A stretch of 64,000 nt of DNA from positions 124,001 to 188,000 of the forward strand of contig CAXXHF010000002.1 of assembly GCA_963669405.2 (NCBI GenBank), given 5' to 3'. This DNA is from Aureisphaera sp963669405 (GTDB lineage: Bacteria > Bacteroidota > Bacteroidia > Flavobacteriales > Flavobacteriaceae). Both the position numbers and the translations under genes were made by a program. The notes under the pieces were generated by a model. That model had not been told where the DNA came from. It did no database searches and was given only the letters and a program-made list of their open reading frames with translations. Shown here piece after piece: positions 7,109-15,374 of this stretch. Numbering within the stretch: the stretch's first letter is position 1; each line of letters opens with the position of its first letter.

Positions 7109-9022
7109 TTACTTCACTTCTTCGAAATCTACATCTTCAACGTCAGCATCAGTATTGGCGTCTCCACCTTCAGAGCCTCCGGTAGGATCTCCTCCAGGAG
7201 CACCACCTTGTTGAGCTTCGGCTTGTGCTTTGTACATTTCCTCAGAAGCTACTTTCCAAGCTTCATTGATTTTCTCCAAAGCAGGCTCAATAGTTTCTAC
7301 TTCTTTGGTTTCATAAGCTTTCTTCAAATCTTCCAAAGCAGCTTCAATTGGAGCTTTCTTATCATCAGATAACTTATCTCCAAATTCCTTCAATTGCTTT
7401 TCAGTTTGGAAAATCATCGCATCAGCTTCATTGATCTTGTCAGCTTTTTCCTTTGCCGCTTTATCAGCTTCAGCATTGGCTTCTGCTTCTGCCTTCATCT
7501 TTTCTATTTCCTCGTCAGTTAATCCAGAGGAAGCTTCAATTCGGATATCCTGAGATTTACCAGTTGCCTTATCAGTGGCACTTACCTTAATGATACCATT
7601 GGCATCGATATCGAAGGTTACTTCAATCTGAGGTACTCCTCTAGGTGATGGGGGAATGCCATCTAAGTGGAAACGACCAATGGTCTTATTGTCTCCAGCC
7701 ATAGGGCGTTCTCCTTGTAATACATGGATCTCAACACTTGGTTGATTGTCTGCTGCGGTAGAGAATACCTGACTTTTCTTTGTAGGGATTGTCGTGTTTG
7801 CATCGATCAATTTGGTCATCACACTTCCCATAGTTTCAATACCTAAAGAAAGAGGTGTTACATCCAATAACAATACATCTTTTACATCTCCCGTTAATAC
7901 CCCACCTTGGATTGCAGCTCCAACGGCTACTACCTCATCTGGGTTTACTCCTTTACTAGGGGATTTCCCGAAGAACTTCTCAACAGCTTCTTGTACTGCA
8001 GGAATACGGGTAGATCCTCCTACCAAAATAATCTCGTCTATATCACTGGTTTTAAGTCCAGCGTTTTTCAATGCGGTCTGACAAGGCTCGATGGTACGTT
8101 TTACCAAATCATCGATTAATTGTTCAAACTTTGCGCGACTCAAGGATTTTACCAAATGCTTTGGTCCACTAGCTGTGGCCGTAATATATGGTAGGTTAAT
8201 CTCTGTTTGGGTAGAAGAAGACAATTCAATCTTTGCTTTTTCAGCAGCCTCCTTTAAACGTTGCAAGGCCATAGGATCTTTACGAAGGTCCATAGACTCT
8301 TCGCTTTCAAACTCATCTGCCAACCAGTTAATAATCTTTTGGTCTACATCATCACCTCCTAAGTGCGTATCTCCATCAGTGGATAATACTTCGAATACAC
8401 CGTCTCCCAATTCAAGGATAGATACATCGTGGGTACCTCCTCCAAAGTCGAAAACAACGATCTTCTGGTCGCTATCTTTTTTATCCAGTCCATAAGCCAA
8501 TGCTGCTGCAGTAGGCTCATTAATGATTCGTTCTACAGTTAAACCTGCAATTTCACCCGCTTCTTTAGTTGCTTGACGCTGACTATCGTTAAAATAAGCT
8601 GGAACTGTAATTACAGCTCGGGTTACATCTTGTCCTAGGTAATCTTCTGCGGTTTTCTTCATTTTTTGAAGAATCATCGCACTCAATTCTTGTGGTGTAT
8701 ACAAACGTCCGTCGATATCTACTCGAGGGGTGTTGTTATCTCCTTTTACCACTTTGTATGCGGCACGTTCCGCTTCTTTGGCAGATTCTGAAAATTTATT
8801 TCCCATGAATCGCTTAATAGAAGCTATGGTTTTGGTAGGATTGGTTACTGCCTGACGTTTGGCAGGATCTCCTACTTTAATTTCACCGTCTTCAACAAAA
8901 GCGATGACAGAAGGTGTTGTGCGTTTCCCTTCCGCGTTTGGGATCACGGTAGGTTCGCTACCTTCCATTACCGAAACGCAAGAGTTAGTAGTCCCTAAAT
9001 CGATTCCAATAATCTTACTCAT
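7109..9022 (-). CDS. dnaK: Chaperone protein DnaK (Hsp70)
   Basis: 637 residues when started at 9022 (MSKIIGIDLGTTNSCVSVME). The frame is open 51 codons further upstream, but that part is not Hsp70-like. The ATPase domain (residues 1-~385) shows the phosphate-1 loop DLGTTNS, VPAYFNDSQRQATK, FDFGGGTHDVSIL and ILVGGSTRIPAVQ. The substrate-binding domain follows from DVTPLSLGIETMG, then the helical lid, and a Gly-rich tail ending in DVEDVDFEEVK. It folds and refolds proteins with DnaJ and GrpE, neither of which is nearby. The upstream region carries a sigma-54-like promoter match and a palindrome rather than an obvious CIRCE element. Confidence 0.98.
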   Translation of the reverse strand: MSKIIGIDLGTTNSCVSVMEGSEPTVIPNAEGKRTTPSVIAFVEDGEIKVGDPAKRQAVTNPTKTIASIKRFMGNKFSESAKEAERAAYKVVKGDNNTPRVDIDGRLYTPQELSAMILQKMKKTAEDYLGQDVTRAVITVPAYFNDSQRQATKEAGEIAGLTVERIINEPTAAALAYGLDKKDSDQKIVVFDFGGGTHDVSILELGDGVFEVLSTDGDTHLGGDDVDQKIINWLADEFESEESMDLRKDPMALQRLKEAAEKAKIELSSSTQTEINLPYITATASGPKHLVKSLSRAKFEQLIDDLVKRTIEPCQTALKNAGLKTSDIDEIILVGGSTRIPAVQEAVEKFFGKSPSKGVNPDEVVAVGAAIQGGVLTGDVKDVLLLDVTPLSLGIETMGSVMTKLIDANTTIPTKKSQVFSTAADNQPSVEIHVLQGERPMAGDNKTIGRFHLDGIPPSPRGVPQIEVTFDIDANGIIKVSATDKATGKSQDIRIEASSGLTDEEIEKMKAEAEANAEADKAAKEKADKINEADAMIFQTEKQLKEFGDKLSDDKKAPIEAALEDLKKAYETKEVETIEPALEKINEAWKVASEEMYKAQAEAQQGGAPGGDPTGGSEGGDANTDADVEDVDFEEVK

Positions 9023-9073
9023 GTGTATAGTGTGTTTTAAGTGTTCAAAATAAATTAGTACGAACACACTATG

Positions 9074-9089
9074 GCAAGGAATGTGCCAA
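9074..9089 (-). promoter_or_regulatory. Sigma-54-like promoter upstream of dnaK
   Basis: The minus strand reads TTGGCACATTCCTTGC, a match to TGGCAC-N5-TTGC with the GG and GC dinucleotides exactly 12 bases apart. Transcription would start near 9062, leaving about 40 bases before the dnaK ATG. The same bases also form an inverted repeat TGGCA-N7-TGCCA, so a repressor site is the alternative reading. Confidence 0.5.
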
Positions 9090-9100
9090 TAGGGTTTGTA

Positions 9101-9113
9101 TGACAGGCTGTCA
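9101..9113. promoter_or_regulatory. Palindrome upstream of dnaK
   Basis: TGACAGGCTGTCA has perfect 6-bp arms around one base. It lies just upstream of the sigma-54-like element, 80-90 bases before dnaK. It could be a regulator site. No regulator is identified. Confidence 0.35.
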
Positions 9114-9230
9114 GTTTTGACTGCTATAATATCTTGTTTTCCTGTATCCCCATTCACAAAGGAAGAGTCTATCATTATAAATATTGACCAACCTGCCAGT
9201 GGATTTATGGATATTTAATTATCCACAAAA

Positions 9231-9362
9231 ATGAAATCGATATTACTGAAGGATCATGATCGTACCATAGCACTATCACTATCCTATCCCAGCGGGATTT
9301 ACATTCTGGAAATTTTGTATGACGATGGAGTTAGAGTGGCTAAGAAGGTGCTTATACAATAG
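9231..9362 (+). pseudogene. Orphan T9SS sorting-domain tail (43 codons)
   Basis: An ATG at 9231 opens a 43-codon frame whose product ends LSLSYPSGIYILEILYDDG and then RVAKKVLIQ. This is the closing part of a type A T9SS C-terminal domain (the 'L.SGIY.L.I....+..KK.I' pattern). No cargo domain, no first half of the sorting domain and no signal peptide precede it. A strong terminator follows. It is best read as the 3' remnant of a deleted T9SS cargo gene that kept its terminator. A real micro-protein is the less likely alternative. Confidence 0.5.
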
Positions 9363-9373
9363 GCACAGAAAGG

Positions 9374-9405
9374 CGGCGATTCTCAAAAGGGAATCGCCGT
9401 TATTT
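9374..9405 (+). terminator. Intrinsic terminator after the orphan T9SS tail
   Basis: CGGCGATTC at 9374-9382 pairs perfectly with GAATCGCCG at 9391-9399 and is followed by TTATTTCTTT. The T-run is on the plus strand, so it belongs to the remnant rather than to umuC. Confidence 0.75.
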
Positions 9406-9441
9406 CTTTATCTCGTTTTCAAAATACTTCTCAAAATATTG

Positions 9442-10716
9442 CTATCCCCTACTCCCAATTTCCAACAATTCTCTCCATTGGGTAGTATAACGCGGACTGC
9501 GCTCCCTTTTTATGAGTTCCCATTCTTCAATACGGGTCCCGATCATAGCTGATGCTACCGACGATTTCCCAAATTTATTATTCAACTTGTCAAATGCATC
9601 GACCAGCTTTTTCTTATTGGTATGAGGAGGTTGTTGAAACAGATTGCTTTGAATATATTTTTGAGGAACAATACCTGTAAGGTTTACTCCTACTTTCTTA
9701 TACTTATAACCTGGCTTATAAATATAATGTAATGCCTTGCGTGCTTCCGTAATAAGGGCAAAAGTATCATTGGTAGGAATGGGCATCCTAACGGTCTTGC
9801 TTTTGGAATACTGCTTATCAATTTTACTATGAAAATTGGTGATGACAAACACTTGTACGTACGTAGCACATGATTTCTGAGCTCGAAGCACTTCTGCCAC
9901 TTCACTGATATAATAAGCACAGGCCTCTTCTATGCGATCTAGATCGGGAAGTTTCTGCCCAAACGATTTTGCTGTTCCAATTGCTTTTTTTGACTTGGGG
10001 ACGGTGGTAAACTCCAGACAAGGCTCTCCCCTAAGCTCTCTCCAGAGTCTCTCCCCTACCACCGTCATTTCTTTACGTACCCAAGCCAAGGGTAAATCCA
10101 CAAAATCTATGGCTTTATACACCCCAATGGCATGCAATCGTTTTACATGATTTCTTCCTATTCCCCAGATATCCCCTACGTTCGCCCATCGTAAGGATTC
10201 CATGCGTTTATCATCAGTATCCATGACGTATACTTGATCGTAGCCCTCTTGTTTTTTTGCAATACGATTGGCTAATTTTGCTAAAACCTTGGTAGGTGCT
10301 ATCCCCACTCCTACTGGCAAGCCCGTACACCTAAAAATCCGCTCCTTTATTTGAAATCCGTATGCCCTCAAGTCCAAATGATCCATTCCATTTACATCCA
10401 AAAAAGCTTCATCAATGCTATAGACTTCAACCCCTGGTGAAAAGGTGTTCAAAATGTTCATCACCCTTTGGGACATTTCACCATATAAAGTATAGTTAGA
10501 AGAAAACAATGTCACATCGTTCTTTTTCAAAACATGCTTTATTTTATAGACCGCTTCAAACATGGGTATATGAGCAAGCTGTTTAGCTTCCTTGTTGGCT
10601 GCTATTACACACCCGTCATTATTACTAAGTACCACAACGGGTTTTCCCCATAAATCTGGACGAAATACCTGCTCACAGGATGCATAAAAGCTATTGCAGT
10701 CAACCATCGCTATCAT
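9442..10716 (-). CDS. umuC: Translesion DNA polymerase V subunit UmuC (Y family)
   Basis: 424 residues with the start at 10716 (MIAMVDCNSFYASCEQVF). This ATG overlaps the umuD stop as ATGA, so the two genes are translationally coupled. Palm-domain residues are present: Asp in MVDCNSFYASCE, then VLSNNDGCVIAANKEAK and VYSIDEAFLDV with the catalytic Asp-Glu pair. Thumb and little-finger segments follow (GVGIAPTKVLAKLANRIAKK, WGIGRNHVKRL). It copies damaged DNA with low fidelity. Its partner UmuD next door lacks the self-cleavage residues, which changes how the pair could be activated. Confidence 0.93.
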   Translation of the reverse strand: MIAMVDCNSFYASCEQVFRPDLWGKPVVVLSNNDGCVIAANKEAKQLAHIPMFEAVYKIKHVLKKNDVTLFSSNYTLYGEMSQRVMNILNTFSPGVEVYSIDEAFLDVNGMDHLDLRAYGFQIKERIFRCTGLPVGVGIAPTKVLAKLANRIAKKQEGYDQVYVMDTDDKRMESLRWANVGDIWGIGRNHVKRLHAIGVYKAIDFVDLPLAWVRKEMTVVGERLWRELRGEPCLEFTTVPKSKKAIGTAKSFGQKLPDLDRIEEACAYYISEVAEVLRAQKSCATYVQVFVITNFHSKIDKQYSKSKTVRMPIPTNDTFALITEARKALHYIYKPGYKYKKVGVNLTGIVPQKYIQSNLFQQPPHTNKKKLVDAFDKLNNKFGKSSVASAMIGTRIEEWELIKRERSPRYTTQWRELLEIGSRG

Positions 10717-11081
10717 CTTGTACAATGTATTATATAGGTAATAACACCCCAAAGGATAAATTCATCTTCGCTGCTATGAAAAGGGATCCGCATTATTTTA
10801 AATTCCCCATCCTGAACTACAAGTGCCAAATCATCAAATCTAGATCTCAACGAACGATCTACAATCAATACATCATTATTTAGGATATGATACTGTTTCC
10901 AAAAATCTCCATCTATTCTAATGTAAAAAGTTGCGTCTTTATGGATGGACAATTCTTTGTGCAAATCGATGGGCATTTCCATATAATGTGTTGCTGCACT
11001 GGGAAACCCCGTTTGTTTTGAGACTTCTGGCTCATGTCTGCTGTTTAATTGTTCTATTTTTCCACAAGCGGCTATTTCCAT
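10713..11081 (-). CDS. umuD: UmuD-like protein with both catalytic residues replaced
   Basis: 122 residues, LexA/S24 fold. It aligns without gaps to E. coli UmuD through the core: TGFPSAATHYMEMPIDL at the cleavage region, RIDGDFW at the nucleophile motif, NDVLIVDRSL, and VVQDGEFKIMRI at the lysine strand. The normal GDSM serine (Ser60) is Phe60, the general-base Lys97 is Met97, and the Cys24-Gly25 scissile bond is Thr24-Gly25. Self-cleavage to UmuD' is therefore not expected. The rest of the fold is well kept, so a structural partner role for UmuC is plausible. The intergenic region to sdaA carries twin palindromes that may control it. Confidence 0.85.
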   Translation of the reverse strand: MEIAACGKIEQLNSRHEPEVSKQTGFPSAATHYMEMPIDLHKELSIHKDATFYIRIDGDFWKQYHILNNDVLIVDRSLRSRFDDLALVVQDGEFKIMRIPFHSSEDEFILWGVITYIIHCTR

Positions 11082-11093
11082 GTTTCAAATATA

Positions 11094-11129
11094 TGGAAAT
11101 ATTCCAACACTATATTGGAAATATTCCAA
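11094..11129. promoter_or_regulatory. Twin palindromic operator between umuD and sdaA
   Basis: Two copies of TGGAAATATTCCA, at 11094-11106 and 11116-11128, have centres 22 bp apart, two turns of the helix. The second extends to TTGGAAATATTCCAA with perfect 6-bp arms. They begin 13 bases before the umuD ATG, where a repressor would block transcription. An SOS-type operator with a non-LexA motif is the suggested reading. Confidence 0.6.
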
Positions 11130-11161
11130 ATAAATTTCAACAAGAATATTAAAAGAACGAT

Positions 11162-11169
11162 TACATTTG
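11162..11169 (+). promoter_or_regulatory. Candidate -7 element of sdaA
   Basis: TACATTTG matches TANNTTTG exactly and lies 19 bases before the sdaA ATG. No good -33 TTG is visible at standard spacing. Confidence 0.4.
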
Positions 11170-11188
11170 TTCTGCTAAAATTCAACCT

Positions 11189-12613
11189 ATGGAAAGCATC
11201 AGTGTTTTCGATATGCTAAAAATTGGGGTGGGACCATCTAGTTCCCATACCTTGGGCCCTTGGAGGGCTGCTTTACGCTGGATTGACCGATTGAAACGGA
11301 AAGGACAACTCCATCAAATCAAAGCAGTGCAAGTAGATCTATACGGCTCCCTTTCTTTAACAGGCAAAGGACATGCTACAGACATTGCCGTGGCACTTGG
11401 CCTGTGTGGCTTTGATCCTGTGACTTTCCCCATTGAAAACATCCAAAAAACTATTGATACTATACAGCAAACCGGGACGTTGAATTTTAACGGTGACATT
11501 GAACTCCCGTTTGATATTTCAAAAAATATCACCTTTCATCGTAAATTTTTAGATTACCATCCCAATGGAATGTCTTTTCGTGCAACGCTAAAAGATCAAT
11601 CAACAGAAAGCAGGACGTACTACTCCATAGGGGGCGGATTTGTAGTACAAGAGGAGCGGCGTATTGCCAAAGAACAGCAAGAGAAGTTTTCGGAGTTCCC
11701 ATTTCCCATCCAGACGGGAGCTGAATTATTGAAACATTGCGCACAGGAAGGGAAATCCATCAGTGCCATTGTTTTGGAAAACGAAAAATCCTTATGTAAA
11801 GAAAGTGAAGTTAACCAAAAGCTACGGGAAGTTTGGGACATCATGTTGGATTCTATGTACGTAGGATGTCATACAGAAGGTACACTTCCTGGAGGGTTAA
11901 ACGTGAGAAGGCGCGCATATGATACGCATCAAAGTCTAAAGGGATCGACTCCATATATCGATAAATACGAATGGATTGAAGCCATCCGTAATACGGAGGT
12001 GAAATTTCGCCAAATTCTAAAATGGGTGTCTTGCTTTGCCTTGGCTGTAAACGAAGTAAATGCATCATTAGGGCGGGTCGTTACTGCCCCCACCAATGGA
12101 AGTGCCGGGGTAATCCCTTCGGTCCTTATGTATTATTTGGTGATAGAAAACCACGATGCGAACTTTGAAGATATCTCAAGGTTTCTTCTGGTAGCTGGAG
12201 AAATAGGGAGCTTATTTAAAAAAGGTGCTACCATTTCTGCTGCCATGGGAGGCTGTCAAGCAGAAATAGGTGTTTCATCTGCCATGGCAGCAGGAGCTTT
12301 GACAGAACTTATGGGAGGGTCTCCAGATCAGGTACTTATGGCTGCTGAAATTGCTATGGAACATCATTTGGGACTCACCTGTGATCCCATTGCAGGGTTG
12401 GTACAGATTCCCTGTATAGAACGAAATGCTATGGGAGCCATTAAGGCTATTAGTGCTTGTGAGATGGCTTTGGATGGGGATCCTTCTCAAGCAAAGGTTA
12501 CCTTGGATAAGGTGATTGCTACCATGTGGGAAACAGCTCAGGATATGGGTGCTAAATACAAGGAAACCAGTGAGGGGGGGTTAGCAGTACAGGTAAACAT
12601 CAGTGACTGTTAA
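11189..12613 (+). CDS. sdaA: L-serine ammonia-lyase (iron-sulfur type, single chain)
   Basis: 474 residues. The enzyme deaminates L-serine to pyruvate and ammonia. The N-terminal beta domain starts ISVFDMLKIGVGPSSSHTLG, the hallmark substrate loop. The C-terminal catalytic alpha domain has APTNGSAGVIPSVL, then GGCQAEIGVSSAMAAGAL, GLTCDPIAGLVQIPCIERNA and a final SDC. Its cysteines are placed as in the 4Fe-4S-binding family. Both domains are fused, as in E. coli SdaA. It is transcribed alone, divergent from umuDC, and shares with them the region carrying the TGGAA palindromes. Confidence 0.96.
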   Translation: MESISVFDMLKIGVGPSSSHTLGPWRAALRWIDRLKRKGQLHQIKAVQVDLYGSLSLTGKGHATDIAVALGLCGFDPVTFPIENIQKTIDTIQQTGTLNFNGDIELPFDISKNITFHRKFLDYHPNGMSFRATLKDQSTESRTYYSIGGGFVVQEERRIAKEQQEKFSEFPFPIQTGAELLKHCAQEGKSISAIVLENEKSLCKESEVNQKLREVWDIMLDSMYVGCHTEGTLPGGLNVRRRAYDTHQSLKGSTPYIDKYEWIEAIRNTEVKFRQILKWVSCFALAVNEVNASLGRVVTAPTNGSAGVIPSVLMYYLVIENHDANFEDISRFLLVAGEIGSLFKKGATISAAMGGCQAEIGVSSAMAAGALTELMGGSPDQVLMAAEIAMEHHLGLTCDPIAGLVQIPCIERNAMGAIKAISACEMALDGDPSQAKVTLDKVIATMWETAQDMGAKYKETSEGGLAVQVNISDC

Positions 12614-12813
12614 AATATCATAAGGGTATACTTTTTAATTTATCGCACCGTTTTCTAACTATTACTAATGGCATATTACGCATAATCCGTTTTACTTAAA
12701 AGCATAGAACGTTTGATGAATTAGAATTCCAACCCTTTATCAAACACTATTGCTTCTTATTGTGCTTGCATGCTATTGGTATAAAATGTTTTACTCATAA
12801 AATAGCTAACAGC

Positions 12814-13323
12814 ATGATGAAGTTTCCCCCACTTCTCTTTTGCCTACTTTTTGCGCTTCCTATATGTTCGCAAGACGTTAAAATTGATGGAAGGCTCCAA
12901 CCCCTCCTCAATGATTTTTTTGCAAAATGTGATTTATATCAAATCCCTTACCACGATAAGTTGTTCGAATTAAAAAGTATTGATATTGTCAATACGCTTA
13001 CTGTTTCTGAAGAAGGCTCTGTTTTAGGGATGCTTAGAAGAAATGAAAGCGGAGAGGTCACCGCCATTGATATCAATTGGATGGCACAATTAGATTCAGA
13101 AATTCTTAAAGTTGTTGCGTTCCACGAATTCGCACATTATTTTTTAGAATACAGTGAACATACCTGTCAAGACTGCGGACATATTATGTCTATTGTCAAT
13201 TCCAGTTATTTCGAAATTGTCCAAGATTGGGAGGAACAGGTAAGAATTCTTTTTGAAGAATCTCCTGCCTATATAAAGAAGCATAGAGCTACACTGGTTT
13301 ATGAAGGGTTCAAGAACCCTTAG
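12814..13323 (+). CDS. Secreted putative zinc metallopeptidase (HEFAH motif)
   Basis: About 169 residues when started at 12814. A frame beginning at 12760 is open but adds non-signal sequence. The N-terminus MMKFPPLLFCLLFALPICSQ is a signal peptide. VVAFHEFAHYFLEYSEHTCQ carries an HExxH zinc motif, with downstream His and a CQDCGHIMS segment that could supply a third ligand. The size and short catalytic module resemble small gluzincin-like proteins of Bacteroidetes, but no named family was recognised. Its 3' end abuts the convergent gene at 13324 with no gap. The activity is inferred from the motif only. Confidence 0.65.
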   Translation: MMKFPPLLFCLLFALPICSQDVKIDGRLQPLLNDFFAKCDLYQIPYHDKLFELKSIDIVNTLTVSEEGSVLGMLRRNESGEVTAIDINWMAQLDSEILKVVAFHEFAHYFLEYSEHTCQDCGHIMSIVNSSYFEIVQDWEEQVRILFEESPAYIKKHRATLVYEGFKNP

Positions 13324-13785
13324 CTACTTCCCACAGGTAGAACGGCGTCTGGAATCTATGAGGTGGATAATTTTCCACCCGTTGTCCGTCTTGACCAACG
13401 TAAAGGCATTGGCCCCACAGTGGCTAAATTCTCCATTTACCCAAAATTCATAGGGTGTCCACACATGGGCCAAGTTACCATCTATGGATACCTTATAATC
13501 CAACAAACGTTCATCCCATTTTTGCTCGTCTGGTCTGTTTGCAATGGCATCCAACAATTTGTCTAGGGAACCCGTATTTAGTTTTGCCTCTCCTTCCTTA
13601 TTGCTGTAGGCTGTTTGCAATGTCACTTCCTTCATAAGGGTAGTACGCATTAGGGTAGTATCCCCTTTGTGAAATCCTTCAAAAAAAGTATCTATAAGTT
13701 GTTTCGCATTTGTTTCAGAAAAGTCATCTTGAGCTACCCCAGAAAAGGAAATGCCCAAACACAGTAAGAAAAGAATCCGCTTCAT
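13324..13785 (-). CDS. Secreted NTF2-like (SnoaL/DUF4440-type) protein
   Basis: 153 residues with a signal peptide ending GISFSGVAQ. The body has the NTF2-like cone fold pattern: ETNAKQLIDTFFEGFHKGDT at the first helices, then VHVWTPYEFWVNGEF-like strands (AHVWTPYEFWVNGEFSHCG) and a final NAFTLVKTDNGWKIIHLIDS. This 'W+I.H+.D' ending is typical of DUF4440/SnoaL proteins. Members bind small hydrophobic ligands or are enzymes. No catalytic set is evident here. It converges on the metallopeptidase gene. Confidence 0.75.
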   Translation of the reverse strand: MKRILFLLCLGISFSGVAQDDFSETNAKQLIDTFFEGFHKGDTTLMRTTLMKEVTLQTAYSNKEGEAKLNTGSLDKLLDAIANRPDEQKWDERLLDYKVSIDGNLAHVWTPYEFWVNGEFSHCGANAFTLVKTDNGWKIIHLIDSRRRSTCGK

Positions 13786-13845
13786 TTGATTTTAAATTAA
13801 GATTGCATTCAAAATTAGTACTTTTACGGCACAATTTGTTACACT

Positions 13846-14664
13846 ATGTCCATAGCAAAAAAAGAATATAAAAGAATTACCACCAAGACGCTTGTTGATA
13901 TGAAACAAAATGGAGAGAAAATCTCCATGCTTACCGCTTATGATTACACGATGGCAAAAATTGTTGACGGTGCGGGAATCGACGTGATTTTAGTGGGAGA
14001 TTCTGCCTCCAACGTGATGGCAGGACACGAGACCACCTTACCCATTACATTAGATCAAATGATTTATCATGCTTCGTCTGTCATTCGAGGTATTGAAAGA
14101 AGTCTTATCGTAGTAGATATTCCTTTTGGAAGTTACCAGAGTGACCCAAAAGAAGCTTTAAGATCTGCCATTAGGATTATGAAAGAAAGTGGTGCCCATG
14201 CTGTTAAAGTAGAGGGTGGTAAGGAGATAAAGGAAAGCGTTAAGCGGATCCTAAATGCTGGGATTCCTGTTATGGGACATTTAGGCCTTACTCCACAATC
14301 CATTTATAAATTTGGAACCTACACGGTACGCGCCAAAGAGGAGCAGGAAGCTGAAAAACTTAAACAAGATGCGCTGCTTCTTGAAAAATGCGGCTGCTTT
14401 GCCATTGTATTAGAAAAAGTACCTGCTAAACTGGCTGAAGAAGTTGCCAAAAGCTTAACCATTCCTATCATTGGCATTGGAGCTGGCGGTGGTGTAGATG
14501 GTCAGGTATTGGTTACCCATGATATGATTGGGATGACACACGAGTTCAATCCAAGATTTTTACGGAGGTATTTGGATCTTTATACGGAGATGACCCATGC
14601 GTTTACAACGTATATAGAAGATGTGAAAAGTGGTGATTTTCCCAGCGAAAAAGAGCAATATTAG
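13846..14664 (+). CDS. panB: 3-methyl-2-oxobutanoate hydroxymethyltransferase
   Basis: 272 residues, the usual length. It makes ketopantoate from alpha-ketoisovalerate and methylene-tetrahydrofolate in pantothenate and coenzyme A synthesis. Motifs are KISMLTAYDYTMAKIVD, then DVILVGDSASNVMAGHETT with the metal-binding Asp, VKVEGGKE, PVMGHLGLTPQS and the C-terminal IIGIGAGGGVDGQVLV. The next gene, an RNA pseudouridine synthase, starts 23 bases after its stop on the same strand, so the two are probably cotranscribed. Other pan genes are not in the window. Confidence 0.97.
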   Translation: MSIAKKEYKRITTKTLVDMKQNGEKISMLTAYDYTMAKIVDGAGIDVILVGDSASNVMAGHETTLPITLDQMIYHASSVIRGIERSLIVVDIPFGSYQSDPKEALRSAIRIMKESGAHAVKVEGGKEIKESVKRILNAGIPVMGHLGLTPQSIYKFGTYTVRAKEEQEAEKLKQDALLLEKCGCFAIVLEKVPAKLAEEVAKSLTIPIIGIGAGGGVDGQVLVTHDMIGMTHEFNPRFLRRYLDLYTEMTHAFTTYIEDVKSGDFPSEKEQY

Positions 14665-14687
14665 TTCATATATCTAACAATACAGTA

Positions 14688-15374
14688 TTGCATAGTACCA
14701 GAGAGACACTTCAGGTCCTTTACGAGGACAATCATTTACTCATCGTTAATAAACGTCCCGGAGACATTGTTCAAGGTGACAAAACGGGGGATATACCATT
14801 GTCTGAAATTGCCAAGCAATACATTGCCCATAAATATGAAAAGCCTGGAGCCGTTTTTTTAGGGGTCGTACATAGATTGGACCGCCCTACCAGTGGGATT
14901 ATCGTTTTTGCACGAACAAGCAAAGCACTTTCTAGGTTGAATGCCGTTTTTTCTGAAAGACAGGCCCAAAAAACCTATTGGGCGATTGTGAAACAATCTC
15001 CGCCAAAACAAGAAGACCACTTGGTTCATTTTTTAAAACGAAACCCAAAACAAAATAAATCATACGCCCACGAAAAAGAGGTTTCGGAAAGTAAACGAGC
15101 CGTTCTTAATTATAAAATTCTCAAAAAACTGGATCGGTATTACCTTCTCGAAATTGATTTGGAAACAGGAAGACATCACCAAATTCGATCACAATTGTCA
15201 CATATAGGTTCTCCTATAAAAGGGGATTTAAAATATGGGTTTGATCGAAGTAATCGTGATGGAAGTATTCACCTTCATGCAAGGAAATTGGAGTTTATTC
15301 ACCCTGTAAAAAAAGAAAAAATCACGATTGTAGCACCTCCCCCCAATGATGCCATTTGGAATGCCTGTAATTAG
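14688..15374 (+). CDS. RluA-family RNA pseudouridine synthase
   Basis: 228 residues read from a TTG at 14688. No ATG is available before the conserved VLYEDNHLLIVNKRPGDIV, so a non-ATG start is needed. The catalytic aspartate lies in VVHRLDRPTSGIIVFARTSK. The binding segments YYLLEIDLETGRHHQIRSQL and GSIHLHARKLEFIHP fit the RluA fold without an S4 domain. The target uridine in rRNA or tRNA cannot be told from sequence. It follows panB closely and converges with the response-regulator gene, overlapping its 3' end by 3 bases. Confidence 0.88.
   Translation: MHSTRETLQVLYEDNHLLIVNKRPGDIVQGDKTGDIPLSEIAKQYIAHKYEKPGAVFLGVVHRLDRPTSGIIVFARTSKALSRLNAVFSERQAQKTYWAIVKQSPPKQEDHLVHFLKRNPKQNKSYAHEKEVSESKRAVLNYKILKKLDRYYLLEIDLETGRHHQIRSQLSHIGSPIKGDLKYGFDRSNRDGSIHLHARKLEFIHPVKKEKITIVAPPPNDAIWNACN

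Noticed and set aside
7794..8495. Plus-strand open frames within dnaK
   Set aside because: They are antisense to a highly conserved gene, with no support of their own.
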